Shown: positions 34,595-45,134 of the stretch, piece by piece
Numbering within the stretch: the stretch's first letter is position 1
Layout of the letters: every line of letters begins with the position of its first letter
Assembly (NCBI GenBank): GCA_029582265.1
Contig: CM055828.1
Coordinates: 36,367,072-36,431,071 of the forward strand
DNA: 64,000 nucleotides
DNA from: Zoroaster sp. YZ-2022
Lineage: Eukaryota > Echinodermata > Asteroidea > Forcipulatida > Zoroasteridae
Direction: 5' to 3'
Position numbers and translations under genes: made by a program
The notes under the pieces: generated by a model
Databases searched by the model: none
The model's input: only the letters and a program-made list of their open reading frames with translations
What the model was told of the DNA's origin: nothing

Positions 34595-36262
34595 ATGGCA
34601 TCCCCGCAGCCAGACCTACTGACGTTGCAACGCTTTCTGGAGGAAAGGTATGAGGAGGTAACCAGGGAGATTGAGATGATTTCTCAGAGCATACGGGAAC
34701 GCACCAGTAGTTTGCAAAAGACGGCACCTAGGGGCAGGAGAATAGAGTCAGCCGAGCCAACCAGTGATTCTAATGAGCGTCACGAGACAGGCCCTGCCCC
34801 ACGGCAGGTTGATTTCAGTGGGACAGAATCAATGAATGTCCGGCTGCTGAGCAGCGCTGCTGGCTCAACCAGTGATGGGGGCATAACCCCTAAAAATACA
34901 GCTGCTGGACAAAGGGAATTGAGAGAGAGACTGGAGAGCACAAACCTTCTGTGCCCTTCTGCTGTAAAGAAGGAAAAGAATTGTCCAAAGACAACGCCAG
35001 AGACAATAGACCAATTTATTACCATACCAGACTCAGTGGAAGGGGTAAGGAGATACAAGGTCACCCTCCAGTCACCTGAAAGTTCATCTACCCGCACGGA
35101 CGGATCTGCAACAATGGATCACGTCTCCAGCGTCGAAAGAAAAGAGACTTCCATTCCAGAATTAAGTGACATGAACTTGTCAAACATTTTGTCTGCCGGG
35201 ATGGGACATGAGCAGACAAAGTATGAGCCAGCTAAAGCCAGTGTAATTTCATCTGCACCGGAGAAGTCAGCCAGGGAGGGCAGTGACTGTTCTCCAGCAG
35301 AGCCTGGAAGTAATGATGTCAAGGCTAAAATTGCCCAAGAACCTTCTAAAGATGAGCCAGCACTGTCTAAGAAGGACAAGACTTTGGAAAAAGCTGAGAT
35401 CACTGCCAAGCGGGCCGAGAGGAACAGACCCTTGATCAAACCCGACCGATATGATGGAAAAACATCATGGCCGTCCTACCTGAAGCACTTTGAGCTGTGC
35501 TCAGAGCTCAATGAATGGAGTGAGAAGGACAAATTACAGTTTTTGGCTGTGTTGTTAACTGGCTCAGCACAGCAGGTATTAAGTACAATGCCAAAAGATG
35601 CGACTGGAGATTACCAGAAGTTAGTAAAAGCCTTGCAGGCACGTTTTGACCCACTGGGAAGACAGGAACTCTATCGGGCTCAACTCCGAAACCGCAGACA
35701 GAAACCTGCAGAAAACCTTGTAGAAATGGCTGAGGAGATCCGAAGACTGGTGGAAAAAGTATATGTGGACCTACCTGCTGAAAGCAAAGATCATATGGGG
35801 AGAGACCATTTCCTGGATGCTTTGACTGACGGAGACATCAGAATAAGAGTTATTCAGATGAGAACCACAACACTTGACGGCGCAGTAGCAGCAGCGGTTG
35901 AGTTGGAAGCCCTTCAAAAGGCAGAAAAGGAACGAAGGACGGTGGACTTGAAGAAAGTCAACGTGAGACAGGCCACCACTGCTGAAACAATTCAGGCCAT
36001 TTACCCAAGTGCAGAGCCGGCAGGGTTACAACAGCAAATAATGAACATTTCAAAACAACTAGGGGAGCTTCAGAAGCAGCTCAACAGACAGAAGCCTGGT
36101 GGGGGCCGGAGGTCAGACGGCAGGGGGCCGCAGTGCTATAATTGCAAGGAGTATGGCCATATCAAGCCGAACTGCCCTTTGCTGGCAATAAGTGATGGCA
36201 GCACACCGGCGCCCAAGAACGTCCAGAAGTCCCGTCCCATTGAAAAACAGGAAAACTGTTAG
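34595..36262 (+). CDS. gag: Gypsy gag polyprotein, 555 aa
   Basis: The first ATG after the leader opens a continuous frame. The N-terminal 240 residues are Ser/Thr/Glu-rich and probably disordered. The capsid-like region is residues 280-450 (WPSYLKHFELCSELNEW, QFLAVLLTGSAQQVL, LRNRRQKPAENLVEMAEEI). A CCHC zinc knuckle, CYNCKEYGHIKPNCP, lies near residue 513. Gag forms the particle and binds the RNA. It overlaps pol by 19 nt. Confidence 0.9.
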   Translation: MASPQPDLLTLQRFLEERYEEVTREIEMISQSIRERTSSLQKTAPRGRRIESAEPTSDSNERHETGPAPRQVDFSGTESMNVRLLSSAAGSTSDGGITPKNTAAGQRELRERLESTNLLCPSAVKKEKNCPKTTPETIDQFITIPDSVEGVRRYKVTLQSPESSSTRTDGSATMDHVSSVERKETSIPELSDMNLSNILSAGMGHEQTKYEPAKASVISSAPEKSAREGSDCSPAEPGSNDVKAKIAQEPSKDEPALSKKDKTLEKAEITAKRAERNRPLIKPDRYDGKTSWPSYLKHFELCSELNEWSEKDKLQFLAVLLTGSAQQVLSTMPKDATGDYQKLVKALQARFDPLGRQELYRAQLRNRRQKPAENLVEMAEEIRRLVEKVYVDLPAESKDHMGRDHFLDALTDGDIRIRVIQMRTTTLDGAVAAAVELEALQKAEKERRTVDLKKVNVRQATTAETIQAIYPSAEPAGLQQQIMNISKQLGELQKQLNRQKPGGGRRSDGRGPQCYNCKEYGHIKPNCPLLAISDGSTPAPKNVQKSRPIEKQENC

Positions 36263-39200
36263 GAGCTGGGCCTGGGGGCCAAGACTCAGCTGTAAAAAAG
36301 AGGCCTAATAGCGATCTACAAATAGGGAATATAAATGCCGTTGGTAAAGGATTGTACCTAGATGCTAGTGTGAATGGAGTAGATGCAGTACTTCTACTCG
36401 ACACGGGGGCATCAGTGTCAATTATATCCGAGAGAGTCGTCAAGAAATGGTCAGCGAAAGGACAATGCAGCATAACCAGCACTGATGTTGAAGTGAATGT
36501 TGCAAATGACATGAGTTTGGCAGTCTCGGGAGAAGCTACAGTGGAGCTTGAGTTGGGTGGTCACTTAGTTTGTCACAAATTTATCATCGCTGACATTAGC
36601 AATGAGGTGCTTCTTGGTTTAGACTTCCTGCGATCTGAGAACTGCTCGATCGATATTACCAGTAATAGTCTGCAGTGGAGAGGGGTAGAGTTACCTCTCA
36701 GAGACACTTCTGATAGACAGCGGAGCTGTCGTGTGACCGTTAATGAGACGGTGGTAGTGCCAGCCCAGACAGAGATGGTAATAGCGGGAAGACTCAGTGA
36801 GGATGAAAGAGGAGTTCCGTATGGGGTGATTGAACCGGCTCTTGGTCTCGTCAAGAGAAATAATCTCCTGCTTGCACCCTCACTGGTCAGTACCAAGGAG
36901 GGAACGGTGCCAGTAAGACTAATGAATCCAACAGACACTCATGTGACCATCTACAAAGGAACGACGGCAGGTACATTCCAAACAGTAGACGCAGTTGGAC
37001 CCGATCTTGGTGCAGAGGACCAAGTGAAATCAGAGCAAATCAACAATTTAAATTCTTATGATGGGGATAGAAATCACACTGGAGAACTTGGTCCAGTTCC
37101 CGCACATTTGGATGACCTTTATCAGAGAAGTGCAATTCGCCTGAATGAAACAGAAGAAGTTCAGTTAAAGAAACTTCTGCTCAAGAACCAGGCGCTGTTC
37201 TCGAAAGGAGATGGGGATATTGGTAAAACAAGCAATGTCGAGCACCGTATTGAAAGTGGAAGTTCATCTCCTGTGAAGCAGCCACCGAGGAGATTGCCCA
37301 TTCATCAGAGGAAAGTGGTCGAGAAGGAGATAAATGACATGCTAAAGAAAGGTGTCATCAAGCCAGCTTCGGGACCATGGGCGTCGCCCATCGTCCTAGT
37401 TAGAAAGAAAGATGGGAGTGTAAGATTCTGCGTGGATTATCGACGGCTGAATGCTATAACACGCAAAGACGCATACCCTATTCCGCGCATTGATGACACA
37501 ATTGACACCTTAGCTGGCTCCCGATACTTCACCACTCTAGACCTTGCGTCCGGGTACTGGCAAGTACCGATGGCAGAAGAACATAAAGAGAAGACGGCGT
37601 TTGCTGCTCACTGTGGCCTGTACCAGTTCGAAGTCATGCCCTTTGGGCTGTGTAACGCCCCTTCAACTTTTGAAAGACTTATGGAGAATGTACTGCGAGG
37701 TCTCCAGTGGCAGATTTGCTTAGTCTATTTAGATGACGTCATAGTGTACAGTCACACATTTGAAGAGCACGTGGAACGGCTACAACTCATCTTTGAGCGG
37801 ATAAAGGAGGCAGGGCTGAAGCTAAAGCCGAAAAAGTGTCACCTGTTCCAGCAACAAGTATCTTACCTTGGACATGTTGTCTCAGACGAGGGGGTGCACA
37901 CGGATCCGGAGAAAATCCAAAAAGTGAGAGACTGGCCGGTTCCAGCGAATGTGCACGAAGTCCGTAGCTTTCTTGGACTTGCCTCATATTATCGCCGATT
38001 TGTGCCTGCTTTTGCTGAGTTAGCTAGTCCTCTTCATAAGCTGACCGAGAAGGGCCGTGAGTTTATTTGGACTAGTGAATGCCAAGGAGCTTTTGACAAA
38101 CTTAGACACCGCCTTATTTCATCTCCAATCCTTGCGTACCCCACGGCCACGGACACTTTCATCCTGGACACTGATGCCAGTGACTTTGGCATAGGGGCCG
38201 TACTATCACAAAGTGTAGATGGAGTGGAGAGGGTAACAGCCTATGCCAGCCGTTCTCTCAGTAAGAGCGAGAGAAATTACTGTGTGACAAGAAAGGAACT
38301 CCTTGCCCTGGTACACCATGTAAAGCACTTCCGTCCTTATCTGTATGGACGCCAATTCAGAATTCGGACTGACCATGGGGCGTTGAAATGGCTTTTTGGG
38401 TTTAAAAATCCCGAGGGACAGACAGCCAGATGGCTCCAGGTGTTAGCCGAATATGATTTCATCATAGAGCACCGACCCGGACGCAGACACGGGAATGCTG
38501 ATGCTATGTCAAGAATGCCTTGCCGGCAGTGTAAACGTTCCCCAGGAGACTGGGAGGAGCCACTTAGGCTGAACACTAAAGATGGGCAAGATGAAGGACA
38601 AGCAACAGCGGCTTCTCAGACCGAGTCTGCACCGGATGGGTGCCATGCAAAACCACAGGGCGATACAGACCGCTGTCATGTGTTGCAAGAGCAGAACAGA
38701 GAGGTGGCCAGAGAGCTTGAACCGAATTGGTTGTTGGGGATTTCAAATTCGACACTTCGGCAGAAACAGAGAGAGGATACTGTTCTTAGCAAGTTTATAG
38801 ACTGGCTCGAATCCAAAGTTCCAAGACCGCCTTGGCCAGAGGTTGCGGCAGAGAACGCCCACTGTAAAACCTTGTGGGGAGCCTGGAACCAGCTAAGTGT
38901 TCGAAATGGAATCTTGCTAAAGAAGTGGGAGGATGATACTGGCAACGAGATCCGTTACCTTTTGGTAATGCCCAACAAGATGCAAGAAGAAGTCCTTAAG
39001 CAGCTACATGACGCCCCAACAGGGGGCCACCTAGGCATACGGAAAATGTATGAGAAAGTCAAGGCCCGTTTTTACTGGTGGAGGATGCTAGACAGTGTCA
39101 AGAAATGGTGCCGGAAGTGTTTAGAGTGTGCTAAACAGAAGATGCCACAGAAACGAAAAAGGGCACCCTTGAAGCAGCAAATCTCCGGTGTGCCACTAGA

Positions 39201-40509
39201 GAGAATTGCAATAGACATCATGGGTCCTTTCCCTGTCACAGATGATGGAAATCGTTATATCGTGGTAGTATCTGACTATTTCAGCAAATGGACCGAGGCC
39301 TACCCAGTGCCTGCCATAGATGCCGAAACCATTGCCCGAGCGCTAGTTGACGAATTCATAAGTAGATTTGGTGTGTCTCGCCAAATACATAGTGACCAGG
39401 GCCAGCAATTCGAAAGTAAGCTCTTTAAGAGTTTATGTGAACTGCTTGGTATAGATAAGACCCGAACAACACCCTACCACCCTCAGAGCGATGGACAGGT
39501 GGAACGTTTCAATAGGACGCTGATCGCAATGCTCGCCTCGTATGCCTCTACTAGTCAAAGGGATTGGGACAGATATGTGCCTTCAGTCTTAATGGCATAC
39601 CGCGCTTCCCCCCACGAGAGTACAGGCCTTACTCCAAATATGATGATGTTTGGGAGAGAGGTGGACCTGCCAATTGACGTGATATGTGGTCAACCTAAGG
39701 AGGGATATGCTGATGCATCCGACTACGTCAATGGGCTCAGGCAGAGGCTTGAATCGGCCCACGAGATGGCTCGAATTCAACTTAAGAAGTCCGCCTGCTA
39801 TCAAAGTAGACATTACAACCTCAAGGCTGACAAGGCTGAGTATGATGTTGGCGGTACGGTGATGGCACGAGTTGGGACGAAGAAGGTTGGATTATCTCCA
39901 AAACTCCAGCCAAAGTGGGATGGCCCTTACATCATCACTCATTTATTAAGTGATGTTGTAGTAAGGATGCAACGGGGGCCCAGACACAAACCCAAGGTAA
40001 TCCATGTCAACCGGCTGAAACCGTTCTACGGGGATGTAGACAAATCTTGGCTCTCACTTCAACGAGGTGAAGAAAATGGCCAGCGAGTGGAGGTTGAGCG
40101 ATTTATTGGGAGGATGGAACCCGAGCCATTGAGCCAGCTAGGCGCTGGAGAAAACATTGCCCATAGTGCCGAGGAACCCGAGCCATTGAGCCAGCTAGGC
40201 GCTGGAGACAACCCAGTCCATGGTGACGAGCAAGCAGAACCCTTGAGCCAGATAAGTGCTGGAGAAGACCCAGACCATGAGGCAGAAGAAACTGAGCTAA
40301 CGAGTAAGACGGCTGTGGAAGATCACCCAGACCACGGTGCCGAGGTCGAACCCTCGATGAATCAGCACGATGCTAGAGAACATTCAGCAGACTACGATGA
40401 CGAGACGGAACCACAAGTCAACGAAAAAGACTTACTTGGCAGACGAAAACGAAAACCCCCAACCCGTTATGGAGAATGGTGTGCTTACATTCAAACAATG
40501 AAGTCATAA
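36244..40509 (+). CDS. pol: Gypsy pol polyprotein: PR, RT, RNase H, integrase
   Basis: The frame is -1 relative to gag, open from 36244, and has no early ATG, so frameshifting is the likely route. I saw no canonical slippery heptamer in the overlap. Domains: protease (LLLDTGASVSII, 36391), RT (LVYLDDVIVYS, YLDD at 37725-37736), RNase H (DTDASDFGIGAVLS, 38165), integrase HHCC finger (39010-39135), integrase catalytic D/D/E (about 39214, 39394, 39502, spaced 35 between the last two), and a GPY/F module (WDGPYIIT). The C-terminus has three 22-residue repeats with EPLSQLGAGE. No chromodomain is evident. Confidence 0.95.
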   Translation, partial: KTGKLLGAGPGGQDSAVKKRPNSDLQIGNINAVGKGLYLDASVNGVDAVLLLDTGASVSIISERVVKKWSAKGQCSITSTDVEVNVANDMSLAVSGEATVELELGGHLVCHKFIIADISNEVLLGLDFLRSENCSIDITSNSLQWRGVELPLRDTSDRQRSCRVTVNETVVVPAQTEMVIAGRLSEDERGVPYGVIEPALGLVKRNNLLLAPSLVSTKEGTVPVRLMNPTDTHVTIYKGTTAGTFQTVDAVGPDLGAEDQVKSEQINNLNSYDGDRNHTGELGPVPAHLDDLYQRSAIRLNETEEVQLKKLLLKNQALFSKGDGDIGKTSNVEHRIESGSSSPVKQPPRRLPIHQRKVVEKEINDMLKKGVIKPASGPWASPIVLVRKKDGSVRFCVDYRRLNAITRKDAYPIPRIDDTIDTLAGSRYFTTLDLASGYWQVPMAEEHKEKTAFAAHCGLYQFEVMPFGLCNAPSTFERLMENVLRGLQWQICLVYLDDVIVYSHTFEEHVERLQLIFERIKEAGLKLKPKKCHLFQQQVSYLGHVVSDEGVHTDPEKIQKVRDWPVPANVHEVRSFLGLASYYRRFVPAFAELASPLHKLTEKGREFIWTSECQGAFDKLRHRLISSPILAYPTATDTFILDTDASDFGIGAVLSQSVDGVERVTAYASRSLSKSERNYCVTRKELLALVHHVKHFRPYLYGRQFRIRTDHGALKWLFGFKNPEGQTARWLQVLAEYDFIIEHRPGRRHGNADAMSRMPCRQCKRSPGDWEEPLRLNTKDGQDEGQATAASQTESAPDGCHAKPQGDTDRCHVLQEQNREVARELEPNWLLGISNSTLRQKQREDTVLSKFIDWLESKVPRPPWPEVAAENAHCKTLWGAWNQLSVRNGILLKKWEDDTGNEIRYLLVMPNKMQEEVLKQLHDAPTGGHLGIRKMYEKVKARFYWWRMLDSVKKWCRKCLECAKQKMPQKRKRAPLKQQISGVPLERIAIDIMGPFPVTDDGNRYIVVVSDYFSKWTEAYPVPAIDAETIARALVDEFISRFGVSRQIHSDQGQQFESKLFKSLCELLGIDKTRTTPYHPQSDGQVERFNRTLIAMLASYASTSQRDWDRYVPSVLMAYRASPHESTGLTPNMMMFGREVDLPIDVICGQPKEGYADASDYVNGLRQRLESAHEMARIQLKKSACYQSRHYNLKADKAEYDVGGTVMARVGTKKVGLSPKLQPKWDGPYIITHLLSDVVVRMQRGPRHKPKVIHVNRLKPFYGDVDKSWLSLQRGEENGQRVEVERFIGRMEPEPLSQLGAGENIAHSAEEPEPLSQLGAGDNPVHGDEQAEPLSQISAGEDPDHEAEETELTSKTAVEDHPDHGAEVEPSMNQHDAREHSADYDDETEPQVNEKDLLGRRKRKPPTRYGEWCAYIQTMKS

Positions 40510-40554
40510 TTGTTTTCCCTGCTTCTTTTTGTGTGTGCTACAGAAGTGTTAAGT

Positions 40555-41196
40555 ATGGACCGACGTGGCCGAAGCCAGGTTCGGGAGCGAAGCCGTTCTC
40601 CCAGGAAACAGAAATGTGCAGAGTGCCAAAAGAGCTTCTCTTCATCTGCCACACTACGCCGGCACGTAGAGGAGCAACATCTCAATAAGAGAGAGAGGTA
40701 TGCCTGTCCCTACTGCCCAATCAAATTCAGTAGGAAGCATGACTTGGATAGACATTGGCAGCATGCCCATAAGGACCAGTCCTCGTCGGCCGACAAGACA
40801 GGTGAAGTGCCGAGAACACCTGGTAGAGACCTTGACGTGCTCAGCATCCACCCGAACAGCCCCATACAACAGCTGCCATTCTCCGGTCCAAGACCCATAT
40901 TGCAGCAATTGACCGTGCCCCCTTCCCCCGTGAGACTCCCACTGCAGTTACTGTCCCTTCCTAGCCTACCTGTGGGACCCCATACAGCAACGATGGCCCC
41001 TACCAGTCCTCCAATTGTCAGACGAGTCATAGTGGAGCCGGAGGAGCGAATGGCAGATGATCGCCAGCCTACTCATCGAGACGTAGCTGTTCAGACGTCG
41101 CTGGCACGAGTTGTCAAAGAGCGCACAATCAAGGAGCTCCTGGATGGTAGCATCGTCGTGTCGCGTGTAGTAACCGAAAAGTTTAGTTACGAATAG
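40555..41196 (+). CDS. Gypsy third ORF: two C2H2 zinc fingers, 213 aa
   Basis: The ATG is 45 nt after the pol stop. An Arg/Ser-rich start (RSQVRERSRSPRKQ) leads to two C2H2 fingers: CAECQKSFSSSATLRRH and CPYCPIKFSRKHDLDRH. A Pro-rich middle and a conserved-looking C-terminus follow. A T-rich tract ending in CTACAG (40511-40543) lies between the pol stop and this ATG, a good splice acceptor, so a spliced subgenomic mRNA could express it. Its function is unknown; it takes the place an env gene would have. Confidence 0.85.
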   Translation: MDRRGRSQVRERSRSPRKQKCAECQKSFSSSATLRRHVEEQHLNKRERYACPYCPIKFSRKHDLDRHWQHAHKDQSSSADKTGEVPRTPGRDLDVLSIHPNSPIQQLPFSGPRPILQQLTVPPSPVRLPLQLLSLPSLPVGPHTATMAPTSPPIVRRVIVEPEERMADDRQPTHRDVAVQTSLARVVKERTIKELLDGSIVVSRVVTEKFSYE

Positions 41197-41556
41197 TCCT
41201 AAACTGTTCCATTTTCGAAGTGTTTTGTTTTAGAAAAGTTTTTAAAGTTTGTTGTTTGAAATAAAAAGTCAAAATTACCAAAGATGATTTTAAAGAGACA
41301 AGTTTAGGAGAGAGACCTGAAATCCATTGCATTTTGTTTTATGTCTTAACGAGAAGTTTTAGAACTCTATTTTTGTTGAACATTGGTTTTTGAAAAGCAA
41401 AGAGCCTCGCTTTGAAATGTATAAATTTTGTACATGTGTTTTATGTTTAAACTTTAAGGTTTAGCCAAAGTTTTGAAAAAAAAGAAAAGAATAAGTTTAC
41501 TTATCTTTTGCATTAAAGTGAGCAGTTAGAATGATGTGAGGACACATCACCTTCTT

Positions 41557-41570
41557 AAAGGTGGGGGTAA
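41557..41570 (+). promoter_or_regulatory. Polypurine tract of the Gypsy element
   Basis: AAAGGTGGGGGTAA directly precedes the 3' LTR and would prime plus-strand synthesis. Confidence 0.75.
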
Positions 41571-41983
41571 TGTGGCGAAATGGTCGCCTGGTGGCGCCCT
41601 GTGGCGCACTGACCTGGTTCTTGATAGCTGTATCCGGTCTCCGGATTCATGTGCAGCGCGTGATCGTCACATGTACAGACATGTGCGATTGCAAGGGTGG
41701 CCTTGGCGGGCGTTGTGAGCGCAGTTCACGTTTGGCGGGCTTCAGTAGAGCATCGTGTAAAAGCCGTACAGCTAGCTCGAACCAGGGTGACTACAGGTCA
41801 GTAATTGCAAAGCCAATAATTTATGATTAAATACAAGTGAGAATTGAAGAGACTAATAGCAATAAAGAATCACATGAACTCAAAGAGAATAGCTCATCGT
41901 CTGCTTTATTAAGGTGTCAGAGAAAGTAACCAGAAATAGACGTTCCCCAAAGAAGCCTTACTACCGCTCGAGTTAACGTTACA
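41571..41983 (+). repeat. 3' LTR of the Gypsy element
   Basis: 413 bp, matching the 5' LTR except at about 41655 (A for T), 41757 (G for A, inside the TATA box) and about 41838 (G for A). Confidence 0.95.
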
Positions 41984-42133
41984 ATATCATGAATTACATT
42001 AACCCATAAATCGCTCCATACATGAAGAAATTTACCGGCCTTTCACTGAACAAGAAATCAGAGCACAAATAAATATTTATTGATTTTTTAACTAGTAAGT
42101 CTTGGGGGAAAACAAATAACATGACCTGCTGTT

Positions 42134-42315
42134 CAGCGGCGTAACCAGGACTTTTTCAGTGGGGGGGGGGGGGGGGGGTTTGGGTTTTTTCCTTTTTTTT
42201 CTTTTCTTTTTTTGTGGCACTATCGGGATTTTTCGTGGGGGGCACCTGGGGGGGGGGGCCTCTGGAAATTTGTGGGGAACGTGCCCCCAGGCTGCCCCCC
42301 GTGGCTACGCCGCTG
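42134..42315. mobile_element. MITE, CAGCGGCGTA-type ends
   Basis: The left end CAGCGGCGTAACCAG and right end GTGGCTACGCCGCTG are inverted repeats. The interior has a 19-bp G run and repeated GTGCCCCC blocks. The sister copy is 25595-25760. It lies just 3' of the polymerase relic. Confidence 0.75.
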
Positions 42316-42468
42316 CTGCTGATAAAATTGAGAAACTGCACATTGCAAACCAGTATAGTATGGACGCAGTTTACACAGTACTCAAGTTTGTAATGTGTAG
42401 GCAAGTTGCGCCCAAATCAAACAAGAGAGGGCGTCCTACAGAAAGTCTCTTCACGCGCGACGGACGGC

Positions 42469-42663
42469 CGTGTATTTTTTTTTTACACCGCAGCGACGGG
42501 TTTTGTGCAGTAAAAGTGCAAATTCCGGTCTTGAGAGAGAGCCTACGAAACCCTAGGCGCGCGACGAATTCCCTTCGCGCGCATGCGTGCTGAATGGGTT
42601 CATAGTCTTGACACAAGGGCGAAATGCGTACAAAACCCGTCGCTGCGGTGTAAAAAATAAATA
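42469..42663. mobile_element. MITE truncating the polymerase relic
   Basis: The core inverted repeats TTACACCGCAGCGACGGG and inverse (42483-42653) extend outward into a TGTATTTTT/AAATAAATACG pair. Polymerase homology on the minus strand ends exactly where this element begins. Confidence 0.7.
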
Positions 42664-45060
42664 CGCATCCGGGAGCCAAGTAGTTTGAAATATCTAGAAA
42701 TTTCAACTTTTCTGTTTTCAGGGCCATGTATGTACTAGTCCTCTTGATGATGAATTTGAGTGGGTCTGTCTTTTGTAGCGCCGGGTAGAGGTAACGCCTG
42801 ATGATGTTGATGTCGTACTTCCCGGAATTGAAGCCCAGTACCGATAACTCTTTCAGGTACTCGTCTAATTGGTCTTTAACTTTTTTGATGTGTTTGTATT
42901 TTCTACTCTGCTCTGTTGACTGAGTGTTCCTCATCGCCTCCATCAAGTCGTCTAATTGCTCGAAAACGGCGTCAAATGTCTCCAAGAGCAAGGTGTACGC
43001 AGCTCGACTGATGGTATGTAAGTAGTCCACCATATTCGATACCAGTTGGTCAGAGTTGCCTTCACTAACAAAACATCTCGGAGTCTTATAACCCGGGACG
43101 TTACTGGCTATGCTGAAGCTGAGTAGCTCGTGACGAGCTTCCCATCTTAATTTTTGTCCTTGTTGGTCTCCGTTCTGTGGAAGCTGCTTGAAGTAAGCTT
43201 CATAGTCGAAGGTATAGCGCGGTACGGATAATACTTCATGTGGTATTCTACCTCCACACCCAACTCGGACAGCTTATCAAAAACTGTGAGAGGTAACTGG
43301 TAAGCCCCTCCACTGAACCGATGTTTAACGTTGACGTCACACGTTGGTTCGTGACGTTGCAGATGAGACGACCGTTTGAACACAGTGCTACACCCTGAGC
43401 ATGCGTACGATCGGCTATATTTGTCGAGATCGGCGATGAAGGAAAAGTGTCTGCCACAAAGATTAAGGTACAACGTCTCATCATAGTGACGGTGACTGCG
43501 TCTGATCAGTTCAGCTTGAATCTTCTTGTCTTGGGTTTGATCCTCATCTTGATTTTTCTCTTCATCCTCACTGTCATCAGTCGGAAGTAGCATGTACACT
43601 TGCACATTCACGCGGAAGAGTTCTTCTGTAATGGCGAGGTCATCGAGGCTGACCCCATCCACGCGCTTCTTACCAGTGTGTTGACGATACATTTCTGCGA
43701 GTTGATGAGTGGTTCTTTCGGTAGAATGTGGATTAGCCCCTCTGCTTATAGCCAGACAACGAAAGAAACAGAGACTGTCGTTGAATAGCTCTCATTTGTT
43801 TCTGTTCATAACTAGATTCCACAGGCCTGGATTGTTAGCGACGTAGGATGGTAATTCGTGGATGGGTGAACCTATGGGAAAATGTGGTAATTTATTGACG
43901 TATATCGTCAAGTTAGTTGTGGCCGCTACCGTCCACTTTGTATCGGGACGACGATGGAATCCACTTTGCAATACGTCCGCCTCTTTGACTCGTTCCGCTA
44001 CACGATCCAGGTCTGCTTCAGAAGCGAGGGTCTCAGGCGTGGAAAATACTCTTCCGTTGTTTTGACTGGGGTGAAAATACCGAAGCTCTCCCGTCTCTGT
44101 ATGGCGCAGGATGAAACCAAATGAAAGATTTATCTTAGCTCGACATCGTAAGTGGTGGAATATTGTTATTAACGCTTCGTCAACAGACATGACCGAGCGA
44201 CCGATGAGTCTAAAATTGTACATATCTTGAATGGGACGTTGGATACAGTGCTGTGAACGGATGGATGACCAGACCTTACGGAGAACGTTGGTGATTTCCA
44301 CTGGTTGTTGCTCGAAAGTATCTCCATCTATCACCGGATACACTACGGGGTCCTCTTCCAGAAGTTGATGGTGCTGGGGCAAGTCTCTCTCAACGATGTG
44401 TATGTCTGCTTTGTCTGGTATTAAAGCTGGCAGTCCTACGTTTCCTTTATGGATTTTCCTGACGTGTGCGTACATATTGTCCATTCGACTGAAGTTTTTT
44501 CCACACACTGGACACTCAGGATTCCTAACTTTGTGTTTGAAATATTGAGCTGTATTCTTCTCTTCAGCCAGATTTTCTCTCTCTGACTGATTAACTACTT
44601 CCCCAACCAACTGCCGAGAACTTTCTATTTGTTCGGGTGGTACGGGTGAAGATGGATAGTCATCAATATGACCATTCATCAGGTGGCTCAACATGGTATT
44701 CACGCTCGGAAACATCTTGTCGCAGGCTGGACATGGAGCTGTCTTGGTCAATGAAGACAATTTCTCACTTTGGTTTTTGTCTCCTATTGATTGTTGAACC
44801 AATGATCCTGGTATAGGGTCTGGACCGGACTGAGATGGGAGAAATTGGGTTGCCTCATTATCAGGGCCTCTTGGTGTTCTGTGATGTTCATGATTCACGG
44901 GAGGAAGATCTTGAGAGGGTGGTGCTTGAGGGTCGTCGCTGTGATTCTTAAGATGACGTTTCATACTATCGGCACGGGCGAATACCTTGCCGCAGATTGG
45001 ACAAAATGCATGTGTGGGTTTCTGCGTATGCTTCTTTTGATGTCGGCTGAGGTTCGTCAA
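42664..45060 (-). pseudogene. C2H2 zinc-finger / type-B DNA polymerase gene, broken and truncated
   Basis: The minus-strand frame from 45060 has three C2H2 fingers (CPICGKVFARADSMKRH, CPACDKMFPSVNTMLSH, CPVCGKNFSRMDNMYAH), a long uncharacterised region and a TGA at 43792-43794. It continues in frame with CFFRCLAI and a fourth finger (CSGCSTVFKRSSHLQRH). A frameshift near 43225 leads to FDYEAYF, the Exo I motif, then VLGFNSGKYDINIIRRY and FLDISNYLAPG, typical of DNA_pol_B_2 exonuclease domains. The polymerase palm is missing; a MITE lies at the break. Such genes occur in invertebrate genomes, probably of mobile or viral origin. It is inactive as it stands. Confidence 0.75.
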
Positions 45061-45134
45061 GTGGAACTCCGTGGGCCAGTGGGTCCTTTGCTTAGCTTGG
45101 ATGGCGTAGACACGTCTTCAGGTAAGTCAACATC
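45057..45134 (-). CDS. Spliced exon 3 upstream of the polymerase relic
   Basis: The acceptor TTTCTGCAG precedes DVDLPEDVSTPSKLSKG, and the frame stops at 45057. The zinc-finger frame of the polymerase gene begins a few bases away in another phase, so either this ends a small protein or an indel has broken a link to the fingers. Confidence 0.5.
   Translation of the reverse strand, partial: DVDLPEDVSTPSKLSKGPTGPRSST

Larger units (their letters stand above)
33713..41983 (+). mobile_element. Ty3/Gypsy LTR retrotransposon, nearly intact, young
   Basis: The 8271-bp element is flanked by ATAT (33709-33712 and 41984-41987). The two 413-bp LTRs differ at three positions by eye. Internal order is a primer-binding site, a repeat-rich leader, gag, pol (PR-RT-RH-IN), a C2H2 zinc-finger ORF, a polypurine tract and the 3' LTR. 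No envelope-like ORF is present. All frames look open, so it may still be active. Confidence 0.95.

Noticed and set aside
33713..41983. Endogenous retrovirus with env
   Set aside because: The third ORF is a C2H2 protein without signal peptide, transmembrane segment or fusion features; the element is a retrotransposon.
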